A stretch of DNA of 64,000 nt from contig CAWVQA010000114.1 in assembly GCA_963932145.1 (NCBI GenBank), positions 1 to 64,000 of the forward strand. Reading direction: 5' to 3'. The notes under the pieces were generated by a model. It saw nothing but the letters and a program-made list of their open reading frames with translations. It was not told the DNA's origin and made no database searches. Positions 10,981 to 23,760 of the stretch are shown here, piece by piece. Within the stretch, counting starts at the first letter, position 1; the number at the start of each line of letters is the position of its first letter. Source of the DNA: Acanthosepion lycidas (taxonomy: Eukaryota > Mollusca > Cephalopoda > Sepiida > Sepiidae). Both the position numbers and the translations under genes were made by a program.

Positions 10981-12780
10981 TGAGTTGGAGAATCTGATAA
11001 ACCCCACTTCCGGTAGTCTAGCTGCAAGAGAAATGCCTTAAATTGCCGTTTGAAGCTTCAACTTTGGGTTCCCAGTTCACGTTATTTGGGTATCGAAAAA
11101 AAAAGTCGTTTAAGATTTGTCATTTTTGGTAGTGATTTTATTAGCCTATTCGATGCACAATGAGTTGGAGAATCTGATAAACCCCACTTCCGGTAGTCTA
11201 GCTGCAAGAGAAATGCCTTAAATTGCCGTTTGAAGCTTCAACTTTGGTTTCCCAGTTCACGTTATTTGGGTATCGAAAAAAAAAGTCGTTTAAGATTTGT
11301 CATTTTTGGTAGTGATTTTATTAGCCTATTCGATGCACAATGAGTTGGAGAATCTGATAAACCCCACTTCCGGTAGTCTAGCTGCAAGAGAAATGCCTTA
11401 AATTGCCGTTTGAAGCTTCAACTTTGGTTTCCCAGTTCACGTTATTTGGGTATCGAAAAAAAAAGTCGTTTAAGATTTGTCATTTTTGGTAGTGATTTTA
11501 TTAGCCTATTCGATGCACAATGAGTTGGAGAATCTGATAAACCCCACTTCCGGTAGTCTAGCTGCAAGAGAAATGCCTTAAATTGCCGTTTGAAGCTTCA
11601 ACTTTGGGTTCCCAGTTCACGTTATTTGGGTATCGAAAAAAAAAGTCGTTTAAGATTTGTCATTTTTGGTAGTGATTTTATTAGCCTATTCGATGCACAA
11701 TGAGTTGGAGAATCTGATAAACCCCACTTCCGGTAGTTTAGCTGCAAGAGAAGTGCCTTAAATTGCCGTTTGAAGCTTCAACTTTGGTTTCCCAGTTCAC
11801 GTTATTTGGGTATCGAAAAAAAAAGTCGTTTAAGATTTGTCATTTTTGGTAGTGATTTTATTAGCCTATTCGATGCACAATGAGTTGGAGAATCTGATAA
11901 ACCCCACTTCCGGTAGTCTAGCTGCAAGAGAAATGCCTTAAATTGCCGTTTGAAGCTTCAACTTTGGGTTCCCAGTTCACGTTATTTGGGTATCGAAAAA
12001 AAAAGTCGTTTAAGATTTGTCATTTTTGGTAGTGATTTTATTAGCCTATTCGATGCACAATGAGTTGGAGAATCTGATAAACCCCACTTCCGGTAGTCTA
12101 GCTGCAAGAGAAATGCCTTAAATTGCCGTTTGAAGCTTCAACTTTGGTTTCCCAGTTCACGTTATTTGGGTATCGAAAAAAAAAGTCGTTTAAGATTTGT
12201 CATTTTTGGTAGTGATTTTATTAGCCTATTCGATGCACAATGAGTTGGAGAATCTGATAAACCCCACTTCCGGTAGTCTAGCTGCAAGAGAAATGCCTTA
12301 AATTGCCGTTTGAAGCTTCAACTTTGGTTTCCCAGTTCACGTTATTTGGGTATCGAAAAAAAAAGTCGTTTAAGATTTGTCATTTTTGGTAGTGATTTTA
12401 TTAGCCTATTCGATGCACAATGAGTTGGAGAATCTGATAAACCCCACTTCCGGTAGTCTAGCTGCAAGAGAAATGCCTTAAATTGCCGTTTGAAGCTTCA
12501 ACTTTGGGTTCCCAGTTCACGTTATTTGGGTATCGAAAAAAAAAGTCGTTTAAGATTTGTCATTTTTGGTAGTGATTTTATTAGCCTATTCGATGCACAA
12601 TGAGTTGGAGAATCTGATAAACCCCACTTCCGGTAGTTTAGCTGCAAGAGAAGTGCCTTAAATTGCCGTTTGAAGCTTCAACTTTGGTTTCCCAGTTCAC
12701 GTTATTTGGGTATCGAAAAAAAAAGTCGTTTAAGATTTGTCATTTTTGGTAGTGATTTTATTAGCCTATTCGATGCACAA
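10981..12780 (+). repeat. 5-mer higher-order repeat, two tandem copies (2 x 900 bp)
   Basis: The order A1, A1 with G87T, A1 with G87T, A1, A2 (TAGTTTAG, AAGTGCC, GGTTTCC) at 10,981-11,880 is repeated exactly at 11,881-12,780. I saw no difference between the copies. A shortened echo (A1, A1, A2) follows at 12,781-13,320. Identity of long adjacent blocks points to recent unequal exchange. Confidence 0.82.
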
Positions 12781-15700
12781 TGAGTTGGAGAATCTGATAA
12801 ACCCCACTTCCGGTAGTCTAGCTGCAAGAGAAATGCCTTAAATTGCCGTTTGAAGCTTCAACTTTGGGTTCCCAGTTCACGTTATTTGGGTATCGAAAAA
12901 AAAAGTCGTTTAAGATTTGTCATTTTTGGTAGTGATTTTATTAGCCTATTCGATGCACAATGAGTTGGAGAATCTGATAAACCCCACTTCCGGTAGTCTA
13001 GCTGCAAGAGAAATGCCTTAAATTGCCGTTTGAAGCTTCAACTTTGGGTTCCCAGTTCACGTTATTTGGGTATCGAAAAAAAAAGTCGTTTAAGATTTGT
13101 CATTTTTGGTAGTGATTTTATTAGCCTATTCGATGCACAATGAGTTGGAGAATCTGATAAACCCCACTTCCGGTAGTTTAGCTGCAAGAGAAGTGCCTTA
13201 AATTGCCGTTTGAAGCTTCAACTTTGGTTTCCCAGTTCACGTTATTTGGGTATCGAAAAAAAAAGTCGTTTAAGATTTGTCATTTTTGGTAGTGATTTTA
13301 TTAGCCTATTCGATGCACAATGAGTTGGAGAATCTGATAAACCCCACTTCCGGTAGTCTAGCTGCAAGAGAAATGCCTTAAATTGCCGTTTGAAGCTTCA
13401 ACTTTGGGTTCCCAGTTCACGTTATTTGGGTATCGAAAAAAAAAGTCGTTTAAGATTTGTCATTTTTGGTAGTGATTTTATTAGCCTATTCGATGCACAA
13501 TGAGTTGGAGAATCTGATAAACCCCACTTCCGGTAGTCTAGCTGCAAGAGAAGTGCCTTAAATTGCCGTTTGAAGCTTCAACTTTGGGTTCCCAGTTCAC
13601 GTTATTTGGGTATCGAAAAAAAAAGTCGTTTAAGATTTGTCATTTTTGGTAGTGATTTTATTAGCCTATTCGATGCACAATGAGTTGGAGAATCTGATAA
13701 ACCCCACTTCCGGTAGTCTAGCTGCAAGAGAAGTGCCTTAAATTGCCGTTTGAAGCTTCAACTTTGGGTTCCCAGTTCACGTTATTTGGGTATCGAAAAA
13801 AAAAGTCGTTTAAGATTTGTCATTTTTGGTAGTGATTTTATTAGCCTATTCGATGCACAATGAGTTGGAGAATCTGATAAACCCCACTTCCGGTAGTCTA
13901 GCTGCAAGAGAAGTGCCTTAAATTGCCGATTGAAGCTTCAACTTTGGGTTCCCAGTTCACGTTATTTGGGTATCGAAAAAAAAAATCGTTTAAGATTTGT
14001 CATTTTTGGTAGTGATTTTATTAGCCTATTCGATGCACAATGAGTTGGAGAATCTGATAAACCCCACTTCCGGTAGTCTAGCTGCAAGAGAAGTGCCTTA
14101 AATTGCCGTTTGAAGCTTCAACTTTGGGTTCCCAGTTCACGTTATTTGGGTATCGAAAAAAAAAGTCGTTTAAGATTTGTCATTTTTGGTAGTGATTTTA
14201 TTAGCCTATTCGATGCACAATGAGTTGGAGAATCTGATAAACCCCACTTCCGGTAGTCTAGCTGCAAGAGAAATGCCTTAAATTGCCGTTTGAAGCTTCA
14301 ACTTTGGGTTCCCAGTTCACGTTATTTGGGTATCGAAAAAAAAAGTCGTTTAAGATTTGTCATTTTTGGTAGTGATTTTATTAGCCTATTCGATGCACAA
14401 TGAGTTGGAGAATCTGATAAACCCCACTTCCGGTAGTCTAGCTGCAAGAGAAGTGCCTTAAATTGCCGTTTGAAGCTTCAACTTTGGGTTCCCAGTTCAC
14501 GTTATTTGGGTATCGAAAAAAAAAGTCGTTTAAGATTTGTCATTTTTGGTAGTGATTTTATTAGCCTATTCGATGCACAATGAGTTGGAGAATCTGATAA
14601 ACCCCACTTCCGGTAGTCTAGCTGCAAGAGAAGTGCCTTAAATTGCCGTTTGAAGCTTCAACTTTGGGTTCCCAGTTCACGTTATTTGGGTATCGAAAAA
14701 AAAAGTCGTTTAAGATTTGTCATTTTTGGTAGTGATTTTATTAGCCTATTCGATGCACAATGAGTTGGAGAATCTGATAAACCCCACTTCCGGTAGTCTA
14801 GCTGCAAGAGAAATGCCTTAAATTGCCGTTTGAAGCTTCAACTTTGGGTTCCCAGTTCACGTTATTTGGGTATCGAAAAAAAAAGTCGTTTAAGACTTGT
14901 CATTTTTGGTAGTGATTTTATTAGCCTATTCGATGCACAATGAGTTGGAGAATCTGATAAACCCCACTTCCGGTAGTCTAGCTGCAAGAGAAATGCCTTA
15001 AATTGCCGTTTGAAGCTTCAACTTTGGGTTCCCAGTTCACGTTATTTGGGTATCGAAAAAAAAAGTCGTTTAAGATTTGTCATTTTTGGTAGTGATTTTA
15101 TTAGCCTATTCGATGCACAATGAGTTGGAGAATCTGATAAACCCCACTTCCGGTAGTCTAGCTGCAAGACAAATGCCTTAAATTGCCGTTTGAAGCTTCA
15201 ACTTTGGGTTCCCAGTTCACGTTATTTGGGTATCGAAAAAAAAAGTCGTTTAAGATTTCTCATTTTTGGTAGTGATTTTATTAGCCTATTCGATGCACAA
15301 TGAGTTGGAGAATCTGATAAACCCCACGTCCGGTAGTCTAGCTGCAAGTGAAGTGCCTTAAATTGCCGTTTGAAGCTTCAACTTTGGGTTCCCAGTTCAC
15401 GTTATTTGGGTATCGAAAAAAAAAATCGTTTAAGATTTGTCATTTTTGGTAGTGATTTTATTAGCCTATTCGATGCACAATGAGTTGGAGAATCTGATAA
15501 ACCCCACTTCCGGTAGTCTAGCTGCAAGAGAAGTGCCTTAAATTGCCGTTTGAAGCTTCAACTTTGGGTTCCCAGTTCACGTTATTTGGGTATCGAAAAA
15601 AAAAGTCGTTTAAGATTTGTCATTTTTGGTAGTGATTTTATTAGCCTATTCGATGCACAATGAGTTGGAGAATCTGATAAACCCCACTTCCGGTATTCTA

Positions 15701-15840
15701 GCTGCAAGAGAAATGCCTTAAATTGCCGTTTGAAGCTTCAACTTTGGGTTCCCAGTTCACGTTATTTGGGTATCGAAAAAAAAAGTCGTTTAAGATTTGT
15801 CATTTTTGGTAGTGATTTTATTAGCCTATTCGATGCACAA

Positions 15841-17100
15841 TGAGTTGGAGAATCTGATAAACCCCACTTCCGGTAGTCTAGCTGCAAGAGAAATGCCTTA
15901 AATTGCCGTTTGAAGCTTCAACTTTGGGTTCCCAGTTCACGTTATTTGGGTATCGAAAAAAAAAGTCGTTTAAGATTTGTCATTTTTGGTAGTGATTTTA
16001 TTAGCCTATTCGATGCACAATGAGTTGGAGAATCTGATAAACCCCACTTCCGGTAGTTTAGCTGCAAGAGAAGTGCCTTAAATTGCCGTTTGAAGCTTCA
16101 ACTTTGGTTTCCCAGTTCACGTTATTTGGGTATCGAAAAAAAAAGTCGTTTAAGATTTGTCATTTTTGGTAGTGATTTTATTAGCCTATTCGATGCACAA
16201 TGAGTTGGAGAATCTGATAAACCCCACTTCCGGTAGTCTAGCTGCAAGAGAAATGCCTTAAATTGCCGTTTGAAGCTTCAACTTTGGGTTCCCAGTTCAC
16301 GTTATTTGGGTATCGAAAAAAAAAGTCGTTTAAGATTTGTCATTTTTGGTAGTGATTTTATTAGCCTATTCGATGCACAATGAGTTGGAGAATCTGATAA
16401 ACCCCACTTCCGGTAGTCTAGGGGCAAGCGAAGTGCCTTAAATTGCCGTTTGAAGCTTCAACTTTGGTTTCCCAGTTCACGTTATTTGGGTATCGAAAAA
16501 AAAAGTCGTTTAAGATTTGTCATTTTTGGTAGTGATTTTATTAGCCTATTTGATGCACAATGAGTTGGAGAATCTGATAAACCCCACTTCCGGTAGTCTA
16601 GCTGCAAGAGAAATGCCTTAAATTGCCGTTTGAAGCTTCAACTTTGGGTTCCCAGTTCACGTTATTTGGGTATCGAAAAAAAAAGTCGTTTAAGATTTGT
16701 CATTTTTGGTAGTGATTTTATTAGCCTATTCGATGCACAATGAGTTGGAGAATCTGATAAACCCCACTTCCGGTAGTCTAGCTGCAAGAGAAATGCCTTA
16801 AATTGCCGTTTGAAGCTTCAACTTTCGGTTCCCAGATCACGTTATTTGGGTATCGAAAAAAAAAGTCGTTTAAGATTTGTCATTTTTGGTAGTGATTTTA
16901 TTAGCCTATTCGATGCACAATGAGTTGGAAAATCTGATAAACCCCACTTCCGGTAGTTTAGCTGCAAGAGAAGTGCCTTAAATTGCCGTTTGAAGCTTCA
17001 ACTTTGGTTTCCCAGTTCACGTTATTTGGGTATCGAAAAAAAAAGTCGTTTAAGATTTGTCATTTTTGGTAGTGATTTTATTAGCCTATTCGATGCACAA
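15841..17100 (+). repeat. 7-monomer block, copy 1 of a pair 7,920 bp apart
   Basis: This block shares private markers with 23,761-25,020, in the same order: an A2 monomer (16,021), CTAGGGGCAAG with TTTGATGCAC (16,381), and CTTTCGGTTCCCAGATCAC (16,801) followed by another A2 monomer (16,921). The offset is exactly 44 monomers. About half a dozen base differences separate the copies. Confidence 0.8.
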
Positions 17101-18000
17101 TGAGTTGGAGAATCTGATAAACCCCACTTCCGGTAGTCTAGCTGCAAAAGAAGTGCCTTAAATTGCCGTTTGAAGCTTCAACTTTGGGTTCCCAGTTCAC
17201 GTTATTTGGGTATCGAAAAAAAAAGTCGTTTAAGATTTGTCATTTTTGGTAGTGATTTTATTAGCCTATTCGATGCACAATGAGTTGGAGAATCTGATAA
17301 ACCCCACTTCCGGTAGTCTAGCTGCAAGAGAAGTGCCTTAAATTGCCGTTTGAAGCTTCAACTTTGGGTTCCCAGTTCACGTTATTTGGGTATCGAAAAA
17401 AAAAGTCGTTTAAGATTTGTCATTTTTGGTAGTGATTTTATTAGCCTATTCGATGCACAATGAGTTGGAGAATCTGATAAACCCCACTTCCGGTAGTCTA
17501 GCTGCAAGAGAAATGCCTTAAATTGCCGTTTGAAGCTTCAACTTTGGGTTCCCAGTTCACGTTATTTGGGTATCGAAAAAAAAAGTCGTTTAAGATTTGT
17601 CATTTTTGGTAGTGATTTTATTAGCCTATTCGATGCACAATGAGTTGGAGAATCTGATAAACCCCACTTCCGGTAGTCTAGCTGCAAGACAAATGCCTTA
17701 AATTGCCGTTTGAAGCTTCAACTTTGGGTTCCCAGTTCACGTTATTTGGGTATCGAAAAAAAAAGTCGTTTAAGATTTCTCATTTTTGGTAGTGATTTTA
17801 TTAGCCTATTCGATGCACAATGAGTTGGAGAATCTGATAAACCCCACTTCCGGTAGTCTAGCTGCAAGAGAAATGCCTTAAATTGCCGTTTGAAGCTTCA
17901 ACTTTGGGTTCCCAGTTCACGTTATTTGGGTATCGAAAAAAAAAGTCGTTTAAGATTTGTCATTTTTGGTAGTGATTTTATTAGCCTATTCGATGCACAA
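16921..18000 (+). repeat. Six-monomer relative of the 12-mer unit
   Basis: It begins with TTGGAAAATC plus TAGTTTAG (16,921), as does the 12-mer at 18,001, and includes the GCAAGACAAATG / GATTTCTCAT monomer (17,641). It lacks the GTTAATTGGG variant and has an extra AAGTG monomer. It looks like an earlier, partial version of the first monomers of the 12-mer unit. Confidence 0.65.
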
Positions 18001-20160
18001 TGAGTTGGAAAATCTGATAAACCCCACTTCCGGTAGTTTAGCTGCAAGAGAAGTGCCTTAAATTGCCGTTTGAAGCTTCAACTTTGGTTTCCCAGTTCAC
18101 GTTAATTGGGTATCGAAAAAAAAAGTCGTTTAAGATTTGTCATTTTTGGTAGTGATTTTATTAGCCTATTCGATGCACAATGAGTTGGAGAATCTGATAA
18201 ACCCCACTTCCGGTAGTCTAGCTGCAAGAGAAGTGCCTTAAATTGCCGTTTGAAGCTTCAACTTTGGGTTCCCAGTTCACGTTATTTGGGTATCGAAAAA
18301 AAAAGTCGTTTAAGATTTGTCATTTTTGGTAGTGATTTTATTAGCCTATTCGATGCACAATGAGTTGGAGAATCTGATAAACCCCACTTCCGGTAGTCTA
18401 GCTGCAAGAGAAATGCCTTAAATTGCCGTTTGAAGCTTCAACTTTGGGTTCCCAGTTCACGTTATTTGGGTATCGAAAAAAAAAGTCGTTTAAGATTTGT
18501 CATTTTTGGTAGTGATTTTATTAGCCTATTCGATGCACAATGAGTTGGAGAATCTGATAAACCCCACTTCCGGTAGTCTAGCTGCAAGACAAATGCCTTA
18601 AATTGCCGTTTGAAGCTTCAACTTTGGGTTCCCAGTTCACGTTATTTGGGTATCGAAAAAAAAAGTCGTTTAAGATTTCTCATTTTTGGTAGTGATTTTA
18701 TTAGCCTATTCGATGCACAATGAGTTGGAGAATCTGATAAACCCCACTTCCGGTAGTCTAGCTGCAAGAGAAGTGCCTTAAATTGCCGTTTGAAGCTTTA
18801 ACTTTGGGTTCCCAGTTCACGTTATTTGGGTATCGAAAAAAAAAGTCGTTTAAGATTTGTCATTTTTGGTAATGATTTTATTAGCCTATTCGATGCACAA
18901 TGAGTTGGAGAATCTGATAAACCCCACTTCCGGTAGTCTAGCTGCAAGAGAAATGACTTAAATTGCCGTTTGAAGCTTCAACTTTGGGTTCCCAGTTCAC
19001 GTTATTTGGGTATCGAAAAAAAAAGTCGTTTAAGATTTGTCATTTTTGGTAGTGATTTTATTAGCCTATTCGATGCACAATGAGTTGGAGAATCTGATAA
19101 ACCCCACTTCCGGTAGTCTAGCTGCAAGGGAAATGCCTTAAATTGCCGTTTGAAGCTTCAACTTTGGGTTCCCAGTTCACGTTATTTGGGTATCGAAAAA
19201 AAAAGTCGTTTAAGATTTGTTATTTTTGGTAGTGATTTTATTAGCCTATTCGATGCACAATGAGTTGGAGAATCTGATAAACCCCACTTCCGGTAGTCTA
19301 GCTGCAAGAGAAATGCCTTAAATTGTCGTTTGAAGCTTCAACTTTGGGTTCCCAGTTCACGTTATTTGGGTATCGAAAAAAAAAGTCGTTTAAGATTTGT
19401 CATTTTTGGTAGTGATTTTATTAGCCTATTCGATGCACAATGAGTTGGAGAATCTGATAAACCCCACTTCCGGTAGTCTAGCTGCAAGAGAAGTGCCTTA
19501 AATTGCCGTTTGAAGCTTCAACTTTGGTTTCCCAGTTCACGTTATTTGGGTATCGAAAAAAAAAGTCGTTTAAGATTTGTCATTTTTGGTAGTGATTTTA
19601 TTACCCTATTCGATGCACAATGAGTTGGAGAATCTGATAAACCCCACTTCCGGTAGTCTAGCTGCAAGAGAAATGCCTTAAATTGCCGTTTGAAGCTTCA
19701 ACTTTGGGTTCCCAGTTCACGTTATTTGGGTATCGAAAAAAAAAGTCGTTTAAGATTTGTCATTTTTGGTAGTGATTTTATTAGCCTATTCGATGCACAA
19801 TGAGTTGGAGAATCTGATAAACCCCACTTCCGGTAGTCTAGCTGCAAGAGAAATGCCTTAAATTGCCGTTTGAAGCTTCAACTTTGGGTTCCCAGTTCAC
19901 GTTATTTGGGTATCGAAAAAAAAAGTCGTTTAAGATTTGTCATTTTTGGAAGTGATTTTATTAGCCTATTCGATGCACAATGAGTTGGAGAATCTGATAA
20001 ACCCCACTTCCGGTAGTCTAGCTGCAAGAGAAGTGCATTAAATTGCCGTTTGAAGCTTCAACTTTGGGTTCCCAGTTCACGTTATTTGGGTATCGAAAAA
20101 AAAAGTCGTTTAAGATTTGTCATTTTTGGTAGTGATTTTATTAGCCTATTCGATGCACAA
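18001..20160 (+). repeat. 12-mer higher-order repeat, copy 1 (2,160 bp)
   Basis: Twelve monomers with distinctive variants in order: TTGGAA + GTTAATTGGG (18,001); AAGTG (18,181); standard (18,361); GCAAGAC + ATTTCTC (18,541); GCTTTAAC + GGTAATG (18,721); AAATGACTT (18,901); GCAAGGG + TTGTTATT (19,081); AATTGTCG (19,261); TTACCCTATT (19,441); standard (19,621); TTTTGGAAGTG (19,801); AAGTGCATT (19,981). The next 2,160 bp repeat all of these in the same order. Confidence 0.92.
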
Positions 20161-22320
20161 TGAGTTGGAAAATCTGATAAACCCCACTTCCGGTAGTTTA
20201 GCTGCAAGAGAAGTGCCTTAAATTGCCGTTTGAAGCTTCAACTTTGGTTTCCCAGTTCACGTTAATTGGGTATCGAAAAAAAAAGTCGTTTAAGATTTGT
20301 CATTTTTGGTAGTGATTTTATTAGCCTATTCGATGCACAATGAGTTGGAGAATCTGATAAACCCCACTTCCGGTAGTCTAGCTGCAAGAGAAGTGCCTTA
20401 AATTGCCGTTTGAAGCTTCAACTTTGGGTTCCCAGTTCACGTTATTTGGGTATCGAAAAAAAAAGTCGTTTAAGATTTGTCATTTTTGGTAGTGATTTTA
20501 TTAGCCTATTCGATGCACAATGAGTTGGAGAATCTGATAAACCCCACTTCCGGTAGTCTAGCTGCAAGAGAAATGCCTTAAATTGCCGTTTGAAGCTTCA
20601 ACTTTGGGTTCCCAGTTCACGTTATTTGGGTATCGAAAAAAAAAGTCGTTTAAGATTTGTCATTTTTGGTAGTGATTTTATTAGCCTATTCGATGCACAA
20701 TGAGTTGGAGAATCTGATAAACCCCACTTCCGGTAGTCTAGCTGCAAGACAAATGCCTTAAATTGCCGTTTGAAGCTTCAACTTTGGGTTCCCAGTTCAC
20801 GTTATTTGGGTATCGAAAAAAAAAGTCGTTTAAGATTTCTCATTTTTGGTAGTGATTTTATTAGCCTATTCGATGCACAATGAGTTGGAGAATCTGATAA
20901 ACCCCACTTCCGGTAGTCTAGCTGCAAGAGAAGTGCCTTAAATTGCCGTTTGAAGCTTTAACTTTGGGTTCCCAGTTCACGTTATTTGGGTATCGAAAAA
21001 AAAAGTCGTTTAAGATTTGTCATTTTTGGTAATGATTTTATTAGCCTATTCGATGCACAATGAGTTGGAGAATCTGATAAACCCCACTTCCGGTAGTCTA
21101 GCTGCAAGAGAAATGACTTAAATTGCCGTTTGAAGCTTCAACTTTGGGTTCCCAGTTCACGTTATTTGGGTATCGAAAAAAAAAGTCGTTTAAGATTTGT
21201 CATTTTTGGTAGTGATTTTATTAGCCTATTCGATGCACAATGAGTTGGAGAATCTGATAAACCCCACTTCCGGTAGTCTAGCTGCAAGGGAAATGCCTTA
21301 AATTGCCGTTTGAAGCTTCAACTTTGGGTTCCCAGTTCACGTTATTTGGGTATCGAAAAAAAAAGTCGTTTAAGATTTGTTATTTTTGGTAGTGATTTTA
21401 TTAGCCTATTCGATGCACAATGAGTTGGAGAATCTGATAAACCCCACTTCCGGTAGTCTAGCTGCAAGAGAAATGCCTTAAATTGTCGTTTGAAGCTTCA
21501 ACTTTGGGTTCCCAGTTCACGTTATTTGGGTATCGAAAAAAAAAGTCGTTTAAGATTTGTCATTTTTGGTAGTGATTTTATTAGCCTATTCGATGCACAA
21601 TGAGTTGGAGAATCTGATAAACCCCACTTCCGGTAGTCTAGCTGCAAGAGAAGTGCCTTAAATTGCCGTTTGAAGCTTCAACTTTGGTTTCCCAGTTCAC
21701 GTTATTTGGGTATCGAAAAAAAAAGTCGTTTAAGATTTGTCATTTTTGGTAGTGATTTTATTACCCTATTCGATGCACAATGAGTTGGAGAATCTGATAA
21801 ACCCCACTTCCGGTAGTCTAGCTGCAAGAGAAATGCCTTAAATTGCCGTTTGAAGCTTCAACTTTGGGTTCCCAGTTCACGTTATTTGGGTATCGAAAAA
21901 AAAAGTCGTTTAAGATTTGTCATTTTTGGTAGTGATTTTATTAGCCTATTCGATGCACAATGAGTTGGAGAATCTGATAAACCCCACTTCCGGTAGTCTA
22001 GCTGCAAGAGAAATGCCTTAAATTGCCGTTTGAAGCTTCAACTTTGGGTTCCCAGTTCACGTTATTTGGGTATCGAAAAAAAAAGTCGTTTAAGATTTGT
22101 CATTTTTGGAAGTGATTTTATTAGCCTATTCGATGCACAATGAGTTGGAGAATCTGATAAACCCCACTTCCGGTAGTCTAGCTGCAAGAGAAGTGCATTA
22201 AATTGCCGTTTGAAGCTTCAACTTTGGGTTCCCAGTTCACGTTATTTGGGTATCGAAAAAAAAAGTCGTTTAAGATTTGTCATTTTTGGTAGTGATTTTA
22301 TTAGCCTATTCGATGCACAA
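20161..22320 (+). repeat. 12-mer higher-order repeat, copy 2 (2,160 bp)
   Basis: This block matches 18,001-20,160 at every variant I compared, monomer by monomer, at an offset of exactly 2,160 bp. I found no difference. Complete identity over 2 kb in an array where neighbours normally differ at several bases indicates a very recent tandem duplication, or an assembly duplication of one locus. Confidence 0.92.
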
Positions 22321-22860
22321 TGAGTTGGAGAATCTGATAAACCCCACTTCCGGTAGTCTAGCTGCAAGGGAAATGCCTTAAATTGCCGTTTGAAGCTTCA
22401 ACTTTGGGTTCCCAGTTCACGTTATTTGGGTATCGAAAAAAAAAGTCGTTTAAGATTTGTTATTTTTGGTAGTGATTTTATTAGCCTATTCGATGCACAA
22501 TGAGTTGGAGAATCTGATAAACCCCACTTCCGGTAGTCTAGCTGCAAGAGAAATGCCTTAAATTGTCGTTTGAAGCTTCAACTTTGGGTTCCCAGTTCAC
22601 GTTATTTGGGTATCGAAAAAAAAAGTCGTTTAAGATTTGTCATTTTTGGTAGTGATTTTATTAGCCTATTCGATGCACAATGAGTTGGAGAATCTGATAA
22701 ACCCCACTTCCGGTAGTCTAGCTGCAAGAGAAGTGCCTTAAATTGCCGTTTGAAGCTTCAACTTTGGTTTCCCAGTTCACGTTATTTGGGTATCGAAAAA
22801 AAAAGTCGTTTAAGATTTGTCATTTTTGGTAGTGATTTTATTAGCCTATTCGATGCACAA
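22321..22860 (+). repeat. Partial third copy of the 12-mer (monomers 7-9)
   Basis: Directly after copy 2, the sequence resumes at monomer 7 of the unit: GCAAGGG with TTGTTATT (22,321), AATTGTCG (22,501), then the AAGTG / GGTTTCC monomer (22,681). The last one has TTAGCC instead of TTACCC. The jump from monomer 12 to monomer 7 marks a separate exchange junction at about 22,320. Confidence 0.85.
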
Positions 22861-23760
22861 TGAGTTGGAGAATCTGATAAACCCCACTTCCGGTAGTCTA
22901 GCTGCAAGAGAAATGCCTTAAATTGCCGTTTGAAGCTTCAACTTTGGGTTCCCAGTTCACGTTATTTGGGTATCGAAAAAAAAAGTCGTTTAAGATTTGT
23001 CATTTTTGGTAGTGATTTTATTAGCCTATTCGATGCACAATGTGTTGGAGAATCTGATAAAACGCACTTCCGGTAGTCTAGCTGCAAGAGAAATGACTTA
23101 AATTGCCGTTTGAAGCTTCAACTTTGGGTTCCCAGTTCACGTTATTTGGGTATCGAAAAAAAAAGTCGTTTAAGATTTGTCATTTTTGGTAGTGATTTTA
23201 TTAGCCTATTCGATGCACAATGAGTTGGAGAATCCGATAAACCCCACTTCCGGTAGTCTAGCTGCAAGAGAAGTGCCTTAAATTGCCGTTTGAAGCTTCA
23301 ACTTTGGGTTCCCAGTTCACGTTATTTGGGTATCGAAAAAAAAAGTCGTTTAAGATTTGTCATTTTTGGTAGTGATTTTATTAGCCTATTCGATGCACAA
23401 TGAGTTGGAGAATCTGATAAACCCCACTTCCGGTAGTCTAGCTGCAAGAGAAATGCCTTAAATTGCCGTTTGAAGCTTCAACTTTGGTTTCCCAGTTCAC
23501 GTTATTTGGGTATCGAAAAAAAAAGTCGTTTAAGATTTGTCATTTTTGGTAGTGATTTTATTAGCCTATTCGATGCACAATGAGTTGGAGAATCTGATAA
23601 ACCACACTTCCGGTAGTCTAGCTGCAAGAGAAATGCCTTAAATTGCCGTTTGAAGCTTCAACTTTGGGTTCCCAGTTCACGTTATTTGGGTATCGAAAAA
23701 AAAAGTCGTTTAAGATTTGTCATTTTTGGTAGTGATTTTATTAGCCTATTCGATGCACAA

